Positions 40,251-47,494 of a stretch of 64,000 nt of DNA are shown in pieces; the first letter of the stretch is position 1, and every line of letters begins with the position of its first letter. Location of the stretch: contig JBDRLU010000042.1 of assembly GCA_043812795.1 (NCBI GenBank), positions 26,110-90,109 of the forward strand, written 5' to 3'. Below the pieces are notes generated by a model. The model made no database searches and had not been told where the DNA came from. It worked only from the letters and a program-made list of their open reading frames with translations. This DNA is from JBDRLU01 sp043812795. Its GTDB lineage: Bacteria; Chloroflexota; Dehalococcoidia; Dehalococcoidales; UBA2162. The translations under genes and the position numbers were made by a program.

Positions 40251-41118
40251 GGTTTTCCAGTAGCTCCACGACAATTTGCTTCATGATATTTACCGGAGCT
40301 TTCTGCCCGGTCCATTGCTCGAAGGATAAAGCTCCCTGCCAGACCAGCATATCCACGCCGCTCACGGTAGCCGCCCCGACCTGCTCGGCTTCCCTGACCA
40401 GTCTGGTCTTAATCGGGTTGTAAACAATATCATAAACGAAAAGGTCGGGCCGGAGCAGGTCAGCCTCAACCGGTGTCGCATCGGTCTGCGGACTCATCCC
40501 CACGCTGGTCGCGTTAACCAGGATATCGGCTTCGCCGATAACTTTCTTCAGATTTTCCTTATTCAATTCGAGAGCAGTTACTTCCTGGCGGAAGAAGTGC
40601 GAGATACGGTCAGCCAGGTCTTTCGCCCAGTTAAATTCTTCGAGACGATTGAGGATAACCAGACGGGCGCCCCGGTCAGCGAGAATAAAAGAAAGTGCCC
40701 GTGAAGCGCCCCCGGCACCCAGAATAGCGATATTCTTCCCTTCAGGTCCGACTCCTTTTTCGAGAAGGGCCTGGAGAAATCCGCTAGCATCGGTGTTGTA
40801 GCCGCATAAAACTCCATCATTATTGACAATAGTATTGACCGCACCAATCTTCCTGGCCAGGGGGTCAAGCTCATCCAGGAATGACATGACCGCTACTTTA
40901 TGCGGAATGGTAACATTAAGCCCTCTGACATTTAAGGCTCTCATCCCATCAATCGCCTGGCCCAGCCGTTCTTTCCTCACGTGGAAGGGGACGTAGATAT
41001 AGTCCAGTCCCAGGTTACTGAAGGCAACATTGTGCATAGCCGGCGACATCGTATGTTCTACCGGGTCGCCAATGATACCGCAGATGGTCGTCTTGCCCGA
41101 TACCTCTAAATTGCTCAT
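40240..41118 (-). CDS. aroE: Shikimate dehydrogenase
   Basis: The 292-residue NADP-linked enzyme reduces 3-dehydroshikimate. Substrate-binding 'DPVEHTMSPAMHN', 'GLNVTIPHKVAVM' with the catalytic Lys, and 'NTIVNNDGVLCGYNTDASGF' are present, and the NADP site is 'AILGAGGASRAL'. It overlaps aroD by four bases upstream and aroK by 11 downstream. Confidence 0.96.
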   Translation of the reverse strand: MSNLEVSGKTTICGIIGDPVEHTMSPAMHNVAFSNLGLDYIYVPFHVRKERLGQAIDGMRALNVRGLNVTIPHKVAVMSFLDELDPLARKIGAVNTIVNNDGVLCGYNTDASGFLQALLEKGVGPEGKNIAILGAGGASRALSFILADRGARLVILNRLEEFNWAKDLADRISHFFRQEVTALELNKENLKKVIGEADILVNATSVGMSPQTDATPVEADLLRPDLFVYDIVYNPIKTRLVREAEQVGAATVSGVDMLVWQGALSFEQWTGQKAPVNIMKQIVVELLENHEK

Positions 41119-41771
41119 GCTCTCACCATTTCATAGATACTCACCAGGTCGCGGACCGTCATCTGCCCCGAGGCCGATTCCTTACCGGACTCGATTGATG
41201 CGTAGATGAACTCGCTACCGGCCAATGGACAGAACACCCGGCTCATCACGCCCAGCGGCCCCATGGCAAATGCCACCAGCTTTATTCCCAGAAATTCCGG
41301 GAAAAGTCGCAAGACAGTCAAATTGTCCGTTACTGTCCGGGCGGTGGTCACTACTTTGCAGATATCGGCGCCGGCTTTAAGCTGCCGTTCGACGATGGCT
41401 TTCATCTCGTCGAGGGAAGGGGTCTTCGCTATATCGTGAAAAGACAGGAGACACTTCGTCCGCTTCTTGATAACTTTTACGATATTGTCCAGATTGGCGG
41501 TACGCAGCTCGATATCAATCATATCGGCACCCAGTTCAATCGCCTGCAGCAACTGTTCAATTCTTCTGGCTTCACTGCCCTGCCACTGCCCGCTCTCATC
41601 AACGGTGCGGTTACAGGCAATCCATGGTTTTCTGAGGTGTGTCACCAGTCCCGGCCAGCCATCGCCAATGAGGTCAATTCTTACCTCGAATAGCTCAACC
41701 AGAGGCTCAATATCCCTTATCCCTTTCGGGTCGGCATTGACCAGGACGGCACAAATCTTGGGCTTCTTCAT
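41115..41771 (-). CDS. aroD: 3-Dehydroquinate dehydratase, type I
   Basis: This 218-residue TIM-barrel enzyme dehydrates 3-dehydroquinate through a Schiff base. The catalytic region shows 'LLSFHDIAKTPS' with the general-base His and 'GADICKVVTTAR' with the Schiff-base Lys. The C-terminal 'FAMGPLGVMSRVFCPLAGSEFIYAS' is also typical. It overlaps both neighbours by four bases. Confidence 0.95.
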   Translation of the reverse strand: MKKPKICAVLVNADPKGIRDIEPLVELFEVRIDLIGDGWPGLVTHLRKPWIACNRTVDESGQWQGSEARRIEQLLQAIELGADMIDIELRTANLDNIVKVIKKRTKCLLSFHDIAKTPSLDEMKAIVERQLKAGADICKVVTTARTVTDNLTVLRLFPEFLGIKLVAFAMGPLGVMSRVFCPLAGSEFIYASIESGKESASGQMTVRDLVSIYEMVRA

Positions 41772-42847
41772 TCCTTTTCCACCAGAGCTTCTTCAATTAA
41801 AGAGAAACTTACTTCATCGGTGATAAATACGTTACCAATGGCTTTGGGCAGGACAAATCTTACCTTGCCTTGCACAATCTTTTTATCATGTTTCATGGCT
41901 TGGAGTAATTTCTCCCGCTCCAGCGCCGGGAACTTCGTGGGCAGGCCGGCGTGGGTGATAACAGCCTTTAACCGTTTTAGTTCCTTTTTATCGAACAGGT
42001 CCATCTTGTTGGCGATGCGGGCGGCGGCGAGCATCCCAATGGCGACCGCTTCTCCATGTCGCACCGAGAAATTAGAGACCGACTCAATGGCATGGCCGAT
42101 GGTATGGCCATAATTCAAAACATTCCTCGGGCCGAGGTCTCTTTCGTCCTTTTCCACAATCTCGGCTTTGATTTTGGCGGAACGGAAGACAATCGTTTCC
42201 AGGGCTTTAGCATCGAGTGCTTTTATTTTGTCAAGATTTTTCTCGATGTAGGCAAACAACTCCGGGTCGGCAATGACGCCGTATTTGATGACCTCGGCCA
42301 GGCCATCGATAAACTGGCCACTAATAAGCGTGGTTAAAGCGTCAATATCAGCGATGACCAGCCTGGGCTGGTAAAAGGCCCCGATTTTATTTTTCAACGG
42401 GCCGAAGTCCACGGCAACCTTACCACCGATACTGCTATCCACCTGGGCCAGCAGAGTGGTCGGGATTTGGATGAGAGGCAACCCGCGGAGATAGGTGGCA
42501 GCCACAAATCCGGCCAGGTCACCGATGACCCCGCCACCGAGGGCAATAATGGGCGTTGACCTTTCGACATAAAGACCGGTCAGTTCCCGGTAGAGTTTAC
42601 CTACATTTTCCAGTGACTTTTGCTCTTCGCCTTCGGGAATCTCAAGGATACTGACCTGGAAGCCGCTCTTGGCCAGACTTTGCTTCAGGCTATTGCCATA
42701 CAGGCCTTTGACCGTCGGGTCGGTGATGATGACCAGCTTACCCTCGAATCCACTTTCCTTCAAGCGTAGTTCGGTCTGCCTGAGCAGTCCGGCGCCAATC
42801 TGGATATTATAGCTATTACTATTTAGCTTAACTCTGACTGTCCTCAT
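41768..42847 (-). CDS. aroB: 3-Dehydroquinate synthase
   Basis: The 359-residue NAD- and metal-dependent cyclase converts DAHP to 3-dehydroquinate. Typical parts are 'ALGGGVIGDLAGFVAATYLRG', 'TTLLAQVDSSIGGKVAVD', the 'RNVLNYGHTIGHAIE' metal-binding histidines and 'HGEAVAIGMLAAARIA'. It is the first complete gene of the operon. The gene for the previous step, DAHP synthase, is missing; a short frame just upstream resembles its start. Confidence 0.97.
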   Translation of the reverse strand: MRTVRVKLNSNSYNIQIGAGLLRQTELRLKESGFEGKLVIITDPTVKGLYGNSLKQSLAKSGFQVSILEIPEGEEQKSLENVGKLYRELTGLYVERSTPIIALGGGVIGDLAGFVAATYLRGLPLIQIPTTLLAQVDSSIGGKVAVDFGPLKNKIGAFYQPRLVIADIDALTTLISGQFIDGLAEVIKYGVIADPELFAYIEKNLDKIKALDAKALETIVFRSAKIKAEIVEKDERDLGPRNVLNYGHTIGHAIESVSNFSVRHGEAVAIGMLAAARIANKMDLFDKKELKRLKAVITHAGLPTKFPALEREKLLQAMKHDKKIVQGKVRFVLPKAIGNVFITDEVSFSLIEEALVEKE

Positions 42848-42867
42848 TAAAAATGTCCTAGACTTTA

Positions 42868-42939
42868 CTATGGCTGCGTCTGATTGTTTTGAAAATCCGG
42901 TTGCAGACTCTCAGTTGCCTCGGCTTGCATGATAATCAC
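42868..42939 (-). pseudogene. Possible remnant of DAHP synthase (aroF) start
   Basis: A strong ribosome site 'cggagg' precedes GTG 42939 by five bases. The 23-residue frame begins 'VIIMQAEATES', close to the 'MIIVMK..ATEEQ' start of AroF-type DAHP synthases, then runs into unrelated residues and stops at 42868, just before aroB. This is where aroF would be expected. It may instead be a genuine second leader peptide. Confidence 0.45.
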
Positions 42940-42993
42940 GTTATCCTCCGTTACATTATAAGCGAACTCCGTTTGCTTTGGTAGCTGAAATAT

Positions 42994-43017
42994 AAAAACC
43001 CTCCACCTGGGAGGGTT
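42994..43017 (-). terminator. Attenuator terminator of the aro operon
   Basis: On the minus strand AACCCTCC (43017-43010) pairs with GGAGGGTT (43004-42997) around a 5-base loop, followed by a T run. Its 5' arm region CTCCCA (43013-43008) can instead pair with TGGGAG at 43073-43068, which would prevent the terminator from forming. Confidence 0.75.
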
Positions 43018-43080
43018 CTCAATTACTTTCATTCAATTCTTTGATTAACTGTCTTTCTTTACCAAAGCTCCCAAGCGCAC

Positions 43081-43146
43081 CTAACCTGGCACCGTAAAGG
43101 CGAAATAGAAGTAATATTTGTTTCTGCAAGTCTGGTAAGTCAACAT
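43081..43146 (-). CDS. Tyr/Phe-rich attenuator leader peptide
   Basis: A 21-codon frame (ATG 43146, stop TAG 43083-43081) encodes 'KYYFYFAF' at residues 10-17, giving six aromatic codons in seven positions plus Tyr4. It lies between a promoter and an intrinsic terminator upstream of the aro operon, like pheL of enteric bacteria. The end of its coding region (CTTTAC, 43099-43094) can pair with GTAAAG (43062-43057), so a ribosome paused at the Tyr/Phe codons would free the antiterminator strand. The ribosome site in front of it is weak. Confidence 0.7.
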   Translation of the reverse strand: MLTYQTCRNKYYFYFAFTVPG

Positions 43147-43170
43147 CTCTGTCACAACTTTAGCACCAAG

Positions 43171-43198
43171 ACTATCATAACGAATCTAGCCTTGTCAA
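43171..43198 (-). promoter_or_regulatory. Putative promoter of the aro operon
   Basis: TTGACA (43198-43193) is followed after 16 bases by GATAGT (43176-43171); an overlapping TATGAT is also present but at shorter spacing. Transcription from about 43164 would give a leader of some 170 bases up to the attenuator. Confidence 0.5.
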
Positions 43199-43213
43199 CA
43201 GACTAATAAGGCA

Positions 43214-43306
43214 TGTCATTGCGAGGGCTTCAGCCCGAGGGCAAAGCCTGTGATAATCTCTGAGATTACTTTGTCGTCCTTCAACGGAAGGACTCCTCGC
43301 AATGAC
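43214..43306. repeat. MITE-like palindromic repeat
   Basis: A 93-base element has inverted ends, TGTCATTGCGAGG at the left and CCTCGCAATGACA at the right, both perfect over 13 bases. It sits directly upstream of the aro promoter and carries no frame. Confidence 0.8.
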
Positions 43307-43372
43307 ATTTGATTTAGATAAAGCCCAAGTAAAGCACTAATCGCCGATAAAATTCTTCGAGAGCGAGGGCAA

Positions 43373-44350
43373 TTAGTTGTTTAAGGTATAGGTCATTCCG
43401 TTGCCCTGAGTTCCCTTTTTGACCTTGCCTTTATTCTCCAGGTACTTCAAATGTGAGATAGCCTCACCAAAAGCAAACCATTTTTGATGTGCTGGGAATT
43501 CGTCCCATGTTTCGTAGCTCATGTCCCACGTCATGCGTGAGGCTACGTGATAGCCATCCAGGGAGCCTTTGTCCAGAATAGAGAGAACCTCGTTGGCCCT
43601 TTTCTCATGATGTTTCTTCAACTCTCGAATCCGCTTCTGGCAATCCTTAAACCGGCGCCGGTGCCCGGGTAAGACCAGCTTAATATCCAGCCCGTAGACT
43701 TTATCCAGACTGCTCAGGTATTCACTCAGCGGGTCTTCGCTGTCCGACCAGAGGGAAATGTTGGGAGTGATATCAATAAGAATATGGTCGCCGGAAACAA
43801 GGATTTTGCGGTCGGCTTCGTACAGGCACATGTGGCCCCGGGTATGTCCCGGCGTCTCAATACATCTGAAGGAATAATCGCCAGCTTTGACAGTGTCGCC
43901 TTCTTTCAGGATGCGAAAAGCGATGTCTTCTTTGCCGGTATAAATACGGGCGGGGTGGTTCTGAATGGCTTTTTGGCGCTCCTCCGGCGGGAAACCGTTC
44001 TGGTCGGCAAAGGCCGCATTTCTTTCCCAGGAGCTGCCCATTTTAAGCAGGGCATTGGCATCAGCCCGGTTAAAATAGATAGCTGACGACTCGGTAGCAA
44101 GACGGGCAACGAGGCCGACATGATCGGCATGGATATGAGTGATGAAGAAATCGGTTTTCTTTAGGTCGATACCCAGCTCGTCCAAGCCAGCCGACATAGC
44201 GCTATAACATTCGTCACGGTTCATCCCGGTATCGATAATCAGGTTACGCCCGTTCCCTTTAATCACATAAGAATTGAGTGCCCTCAGGGGGTTGCCGGGA
44301 AGGGGCACCTCGATTTTGTACAGATTAGTCAAGACTTTTCTGATTGCCAT
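43373..44350 (-). CDS. Metallo-beta-lactamase-fold hydrolase
   Basis: This 325-residue cytosolic protein has the beta-lactamase metal motif 'THIHADHVGL' (residues about 92-101), a third ligand region 'ETPGHTRGHMCLY', an Asp in 'VSGDHILIDITPN' and a distal His in 'LVLPGHRR'. The C-terminal third is a helical extension with a probable winged-helix character, as in LACTB2-like/glyoxalase II-like proteins acting on thioesters or nucleic acids. The substrate is unknown. It does not appear to belong to the aro operon. Confidence 0.85.
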   Translation of the reverse strand: MAIRKVLTNLYKIEVPLPGNPLRALNSYVIKGNGRNLIIDTGMNRDECYSAMSAGLDELGIDLKKTDFFITHIHADHVGLVARLATESSAIYFNRADANALLKMGSSWERNAAFADQNGFPPEERQKAIQNHPARIYTGKEDIAFRILKEGDTVKAGDYSFRCIETPGHTRGHMCLYEADRKILVSGDHILIDITPNISLWSDSEDPLSEYLSSLDKVYGLDIKLVLPGHRRRFKDCQKRIRELKKHHEKRANEVLSILDKGSLDGYHVASRMTWDMSYETWDEFPAHQKWFAFGEAISHLKYLENKGKVKKGTQGNGMTYTLNN

Positions 44351-44476
44351 CCTGCCTCCACGAATTCATGATTTCTGCCGCCGCCCTGGTATGCTGAGGC
44401 CGACGAAAGGATGCCAGCTAGTGTACCACTCTTTTAGTTGGGTGTAAAGAAAATATTCTCTTCTTGGCTGCAATCT

Positions 44477-44680
44477 TCAATCATATTGAAAAACTTCTTC
44501 GATGGGCACTCCAAAAGCTTGAGCGATTCTAAAAGCCAGTTCGATAGATGGAACGTATTTGCCCTGCTCCAGAGCGATGATAGTCTGCCGGGTGCAGCCG
44601 GCGAGATTAGCCAGTTCTTCCTGTGTCATCTCGTTATGGTCGAAACGTAACTTTCTAATCCGGTTCTTTATTCTACCCAT
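44477..44680 (-). CDS. XRE-family HTH regulator (YozG-like)
   Basis: The 67-residue protein is a single Cro/C1-type helix-turn-helix domain: 'MTQEELANLAGCTRQTIIALEQGKYVPS' is the DNA-binding core. It overlaps the upstream membrane-protein gene by eight bases, so the two are co-translated. Such pairs are usually autoregulated; the promoter upstream of the pair has three identical heptamers 21 bp apart that may be its operators. Confidence 0.9.
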   Translation of the reverse strand: MGRIKNRIRKLRFDHNEMTQEELANLAGCTRQTIIALEQGKYVPSIELAFRIAQAFGVPIEEVFQYD

Positions 44681-45110
44681 CGCGGTTCATTCTCCAGTAA
44701 ACCAGCAGAATACCAAGAGACTGAGCCAGGACACTGACAATTAGTGTGGATATGAATATCAAGTTCAAGAATGCGACTGGTACTTGTCCCTGGTCCCGAT
44801 AAATTTCGGTCAGTGCAATCGTCCAGGCGACCAACGTAAATATCACCGCCAGATATTGAACCCGGCCGGACCTTTCCATAATGAGCCGGTCACGTTCATC
44901 AACCTGTGTTGGCTTGCGGAGAGTCAGGTTAACCAATACGAGGTATATTAGTGGTACTCCAATCATTGCGGCATACATAATCAGCCTGATGTTCAAGTTT
45001 CTCTCAAAGGCAGTAACATCGCCTTGAGCTACCAGGACAGCGATGAGAATGATAGTGAGAATAAGTCCGATAACCAAGCTGTATAACGCTCTTTTTTGTA
45101 GTGGCGCCAT
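44673..45110 (-). CDS. DUF2178-like four-helix membrane protein
   Basis: This 145-residue protein has four predicted membrane helices (about 10-30, 40-62, 85-105 and 112-135) and a cytoplasmic loop with 'RKPTQVDERDRLIMERSGRVQYL', typical of small membrane partners of YozG-type regulators. No catalytic motif is seen. It precedes the HTH gene, overlapping it by eight bases, and may sequester or signal to it. Confidence 0.75.
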   Translation of the reverse strand: MAPLQKRALYSLVIGLILTIILIAVLVAQGDVTAFERNLNIRLIMYAAMIGVPLIYLVLVNLTLRKPTQVDERDRLIMERSGRVQYLAVIFTLVAWTIALTEIYRDQGQVPVAFLNLIFISTLIVSVLAQSLGILLVYWRMNRDG

Positions 45111-45152
45111 TATCTTACCTCCTTTAAGCCTTCCATCTATAGTATCTTATCC

Positions 45153-45201
45153 ATTACATATAGTAATATATAAATTACATCTTGTCAAGTATACATTACA
45201 T
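45153..45201 (-). promoter_or_regulatory. HTH-operon promoter with three ATTACAT operators
   Basis: On the minus strand TTGACA (45188-45183) and TACTAT (45165-45160) have exact 17-base spacing. On the plus strand ATTACAT occurs at 45153-45159, 45174-45180 and 45195-45201, spaced exactly 21 bases, covering the start site, the spacer and the region just upstream of -35. This geometry places all three on one DNA face and suits repression. Confidence 0.65.
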
Positions 45202-45296
45202 TGGGTCTTGGCGAAGCCATTCCAGTACATCAAAAACAAGATGAAATCTTTTTTGCAGACTGGCCCGGAAAAGTGCTAACATAAAACGGTGAGGTG

Positions 45297-45680
45297 ATGA
45301 ATCGAATGGATACTTGCCCCGTATGTCACAATAAGGTAAGTGAAACCGCTAAGTTCTGTCCCGAATGTGGTACCCGGCTCACCGGGGGAACGGCTAACTC
45401 GGCATGGATTGCGGCGATGCAAGAGAGGATAAGACACACCAAGGAAAATGACTTGTACTACATAATATTCGCTGCCGTAGGCGCAGTAACTGCGATTGTG
45501 ATTCCCTACGTCACTCGCTTCGTTTTGAGGTTCCGGATGGATGGTATAAGCTGGCTGCTTACCTTGGTGGGCATACTATTTTTTATCGGTGGTTTTCTAG
45601 GAACCTGGTATAGCGACAGGAAAGTAAAGGAGTTGATAGAGGACCTGGAGAAGGGACCGGGCCAGGAACATCTGCCGTAA
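45297..45680 (+). CDS. Zinc-ribbon membrane protein
   Basis: This protein of about 127 residues begins with a double zinc knuckle 'CPVCHNKVSETAKFCPECG' and continues with two membrane helices (about 50-72 and 82-100) and a short charged C-terminus. Starts GTG 45294, ATG 45297 and ATG 45306 are all in frame with 'gtgagg' upstream. The function is unknown. Confidence 0.75.
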   Translation: MNRMDTCPVCHNKVSETAKFCPECGTRLTGGTANSAWIAAMQERIRHTKENDLYYIIFAAVGAVTAIVIPYVTRFVLRFRMDGISWLLTLVGILFFIGGFLGTWYSDRKVKELIEDLEKGPGQEHLP

Positions 45681-45882
45681 CCCTTCTTTCAGTATCGACC
45701 ACTAAAGTGCGCGTCCGGTTATGCCATCTATCGCTGTTATGTGATGTTACCGCTGTTAAAGCTTCTGCTAAGTTCATCACCATCCTCTGTTTTCGACAGT
45801 GCTGCGGCCCTCACATGGCAATCGATTTGCACTGAACTAACCGGGCCACTACAATAATCGTTAATCTTTAGAAGAAAAAAGT

Positions 45883-46899
45883 ATGCAACGTAGAAAGAAG
45901 AAAATTCAGCAAGCATTAGAGAAGGAAGCTGGGGCGGAGATTACCGTTAAAACCCCGTCAAAGAGCCGAACGGTATTTCTGGCTATTTCGGTAGTGGCAG
46001 TCATCATGCTGATTATCGGTGGAGTCCTCTATTATCGCTCCAATGTTGCTCCCTTTCAGCGTCCGGTGATGATGATAGACGACACCGCCATCTCAATGGG
46101 CTATTTTTTGAAGAGAGTCAAGCTATCCGGTAGCGACTACGTGTCTACGCTGAACCAGCTGGTTTACGAACAAATTATCAAACAGGAAGCACCGCGGTTC
46201 GGGATAGAAGTGACCCCGGAGGATGTCGATAATAACCTGCTTTATACAGCCGGCACGAGTAATAGCGAGAATACTACTGCGGACACTACCATGAATATCA
46301 CGGAAGCTGAATTTAAGAAATGGTACCGCCAGCAGCTCGACCAGACCCGACTTTCCGATGCGGAATACAAAGACCTGGTCCGCACCAACATGTTAGCCGC
46401 CGGCCTCCACCAGTTGCTGGCGGATAACATACCTACGAGCAGTGAGCAGATTCATCTCAATGTTATCGTGTTAGCCAACTCTAAGGATGCCGCTGCCGCC
46501 AAGTCAAGAATCGAAGCTGGGGAAAGTTTTGCGGCGGTCGCCCGTGAGGTGTCGCTAGATGCCCAATCCAAGGAAAATGGTGGCGAGATTGGTTGGGTAC
46601 CCCGGGGCGTTGTTCCCCATGATGACGTTACTTTCAGTCTCGATATCGGGATAGTCAGTGACCCGGTGGTGAGTGACCCGACGCAGCCTGCCAGTCAGTA
46701 TCTTCTCTTTATGGTTTCAGAAAAAGCTCCTGACCGTGAGATAGATGAGGGCCCCCTGCAGGTACTTAAGTCCAGAGTTTTATACGACTGGCTTGATCAG
46801 GAAGTACAATACCACACTATTGATGTAACCTATGATTTTAACGACACGCAGAATCAAGCCTGGATTGACTGGCAACTGGCTAAAATGTCGCCAAAATAA
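45883..46899 (+). CDS. Membrane-anchored parvulin-type peptidyl-prolyl isomerase
   Basis: This 338-residue protein has a basic cytoplasmic start, one membrane helix (about 30-52) and a large extracytoplasmic part. Residues 60-185 resemble the SurA/PrsA chaperone domain ('ISMGYFLKRVK', 'YEQIIKQEAPRFGI'), and residues about 190-285 form a parvulin domain ('IVLANSKDAAAAKSRIEAGESFAAVAREVS', 'NGGEIGWVPRGVV'). It should assist folding of exported proteins. It lies upstream of the rnpB gene as a single-gene unit. Confidence 0.88.
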   Translation: MQRRKKKIQQALEKEAGAEITVKTPSKSRTVFLAISVVAVIMLIIGGVLYYRSNVAPFQRPVMMIDDTAISMGYFLKRVKLSGSDYVSTLNQLVYEQIIKQEAPRFGIEVTPEDVDNNLLYTAGTSNSENTTADTTMNITEAEFKKWYRQQLDQTRLSDAEYKDLVRTNMLAAGLHQLLADNIPTSSEQIHLNVIVLANSKDAAAAKSRIEAGESFAAVAREVSLDAQSKENGGEIGWVPRGVVPHDDVTFSLDIGIVSDPVVSDPTQPASQYLLFMVSEKAPDREIDEGPLQVLKSRVLYDWLDQEVQYHTIDVTYDFNDTQNQAWIDWQLAKMSPK

Positions 46900-46989
46900 C
46901 CGGACGGCCATCGTAATCGTCAAGATTTAATCGTACCGTCACTTCCCCTGGATAAATCCTAACATTGAGAACCCTGTGGTCCGCCTGGT

Positions 46990-47018
46990 TTGACACGCAG
47001 TTTCTTCTACCCTAGAGT
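46990..47018 (+). promoter_or_regulatory. Promoter of rnpB
   Basis: TTGACA (46990-46995) and TAGAGT (47013-47018) are 17 bases apart; transcription from about 47025 coincides with the 5' end of the RNA defined by its terminal helix. Confidence 0.6.
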
Positions 47019-47024
47019 ATAGAT

Positions 47025-47398
47025 GGGTCAAGTGGACCGGGTGACCGCTCCCTTCATCGAAGGGGGAGGAAAGTCCGAACTCCACCGGGCAGGATGCTGG
47101 GTAACGCCCAGGAGGGGTGACCCTACGGAAAGTGCCACAGAAACATACCGCCAGCGGTCCTTCTTCGGAAGGATGCGGGCAAGGTTGAAATGGCGAGGTA
47201 AGAGCTCACCAGCGGACCGGGTAACCGGCCGGCTGGGCAAACCCCATCCGGAGCAAGACCAAATAGAGGGACGTAAGGATGCCCGGCCTGTCCCCGGGTT
47301 GGTCGCTTGAGCCCGATGGTAACATCGGGCCTAGAGGGATGGTCACCGTCCTTCACTTGTGAAGGACACAGAATTCGGCTTACAGGTCCACTTGACCC
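47025..47398 (+). ncRNA. rnpB: RNase P RNA (bacterial type A)
   Basis: This RNA is the catalytic subunit of RNase P, which matures tRNA 5' ends. The ends pair in a 14-base P1 helix (47025-47038 with 47385-47398). The conserved core is plain: 'GAGGAAAGTCC' near 47066, 'GTGCCACAGAAA' near 47133 and 'ACAGAATTCGGCTTAC' near 47368. The total of about 374 bases fits the ancestral type. A T-rich tail after the 3' end can serve as terminator. The frames overlapping it are not genes. Confidence 0.97.
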
Positions 47399-47494
47399 TT
47401 TTTATGCGCCTGTCTGAGCCGTTCCTCTGTTTAAGACCACGGCGATAGTGTTATACTTGAGAATCCAGCAACTGTCTTAAGGAGAACGAGGGCC

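Larger units (their letters stand above)
42848..43372. other. Leader and control region of the aro operon
   Basis: The 525-base gap contains, on the minus strand in transcription order, a palindromic repeat (43214-43306), a promoter (43171-43198), a Tyr/Phe-rich leader peptide (43081-43146), an attenuator hairpin (42994-43017) and a short frame resembling the start of DAHP synthase (42868-42939). Confidence 0.8.

Noticed and set aside
42990..43165. T-box riboswitch in the aro leader
   Set aside because: No T-box sequence (AGGGTGGNACCGCG-like) is present; the aromatic-rich leader peptide explains the terminator better.
47023..47356. Several short frames on both strands
   Set aside because: They lie inside the RNase P RNA, whose conserved core and terminal helix are unmistakable.
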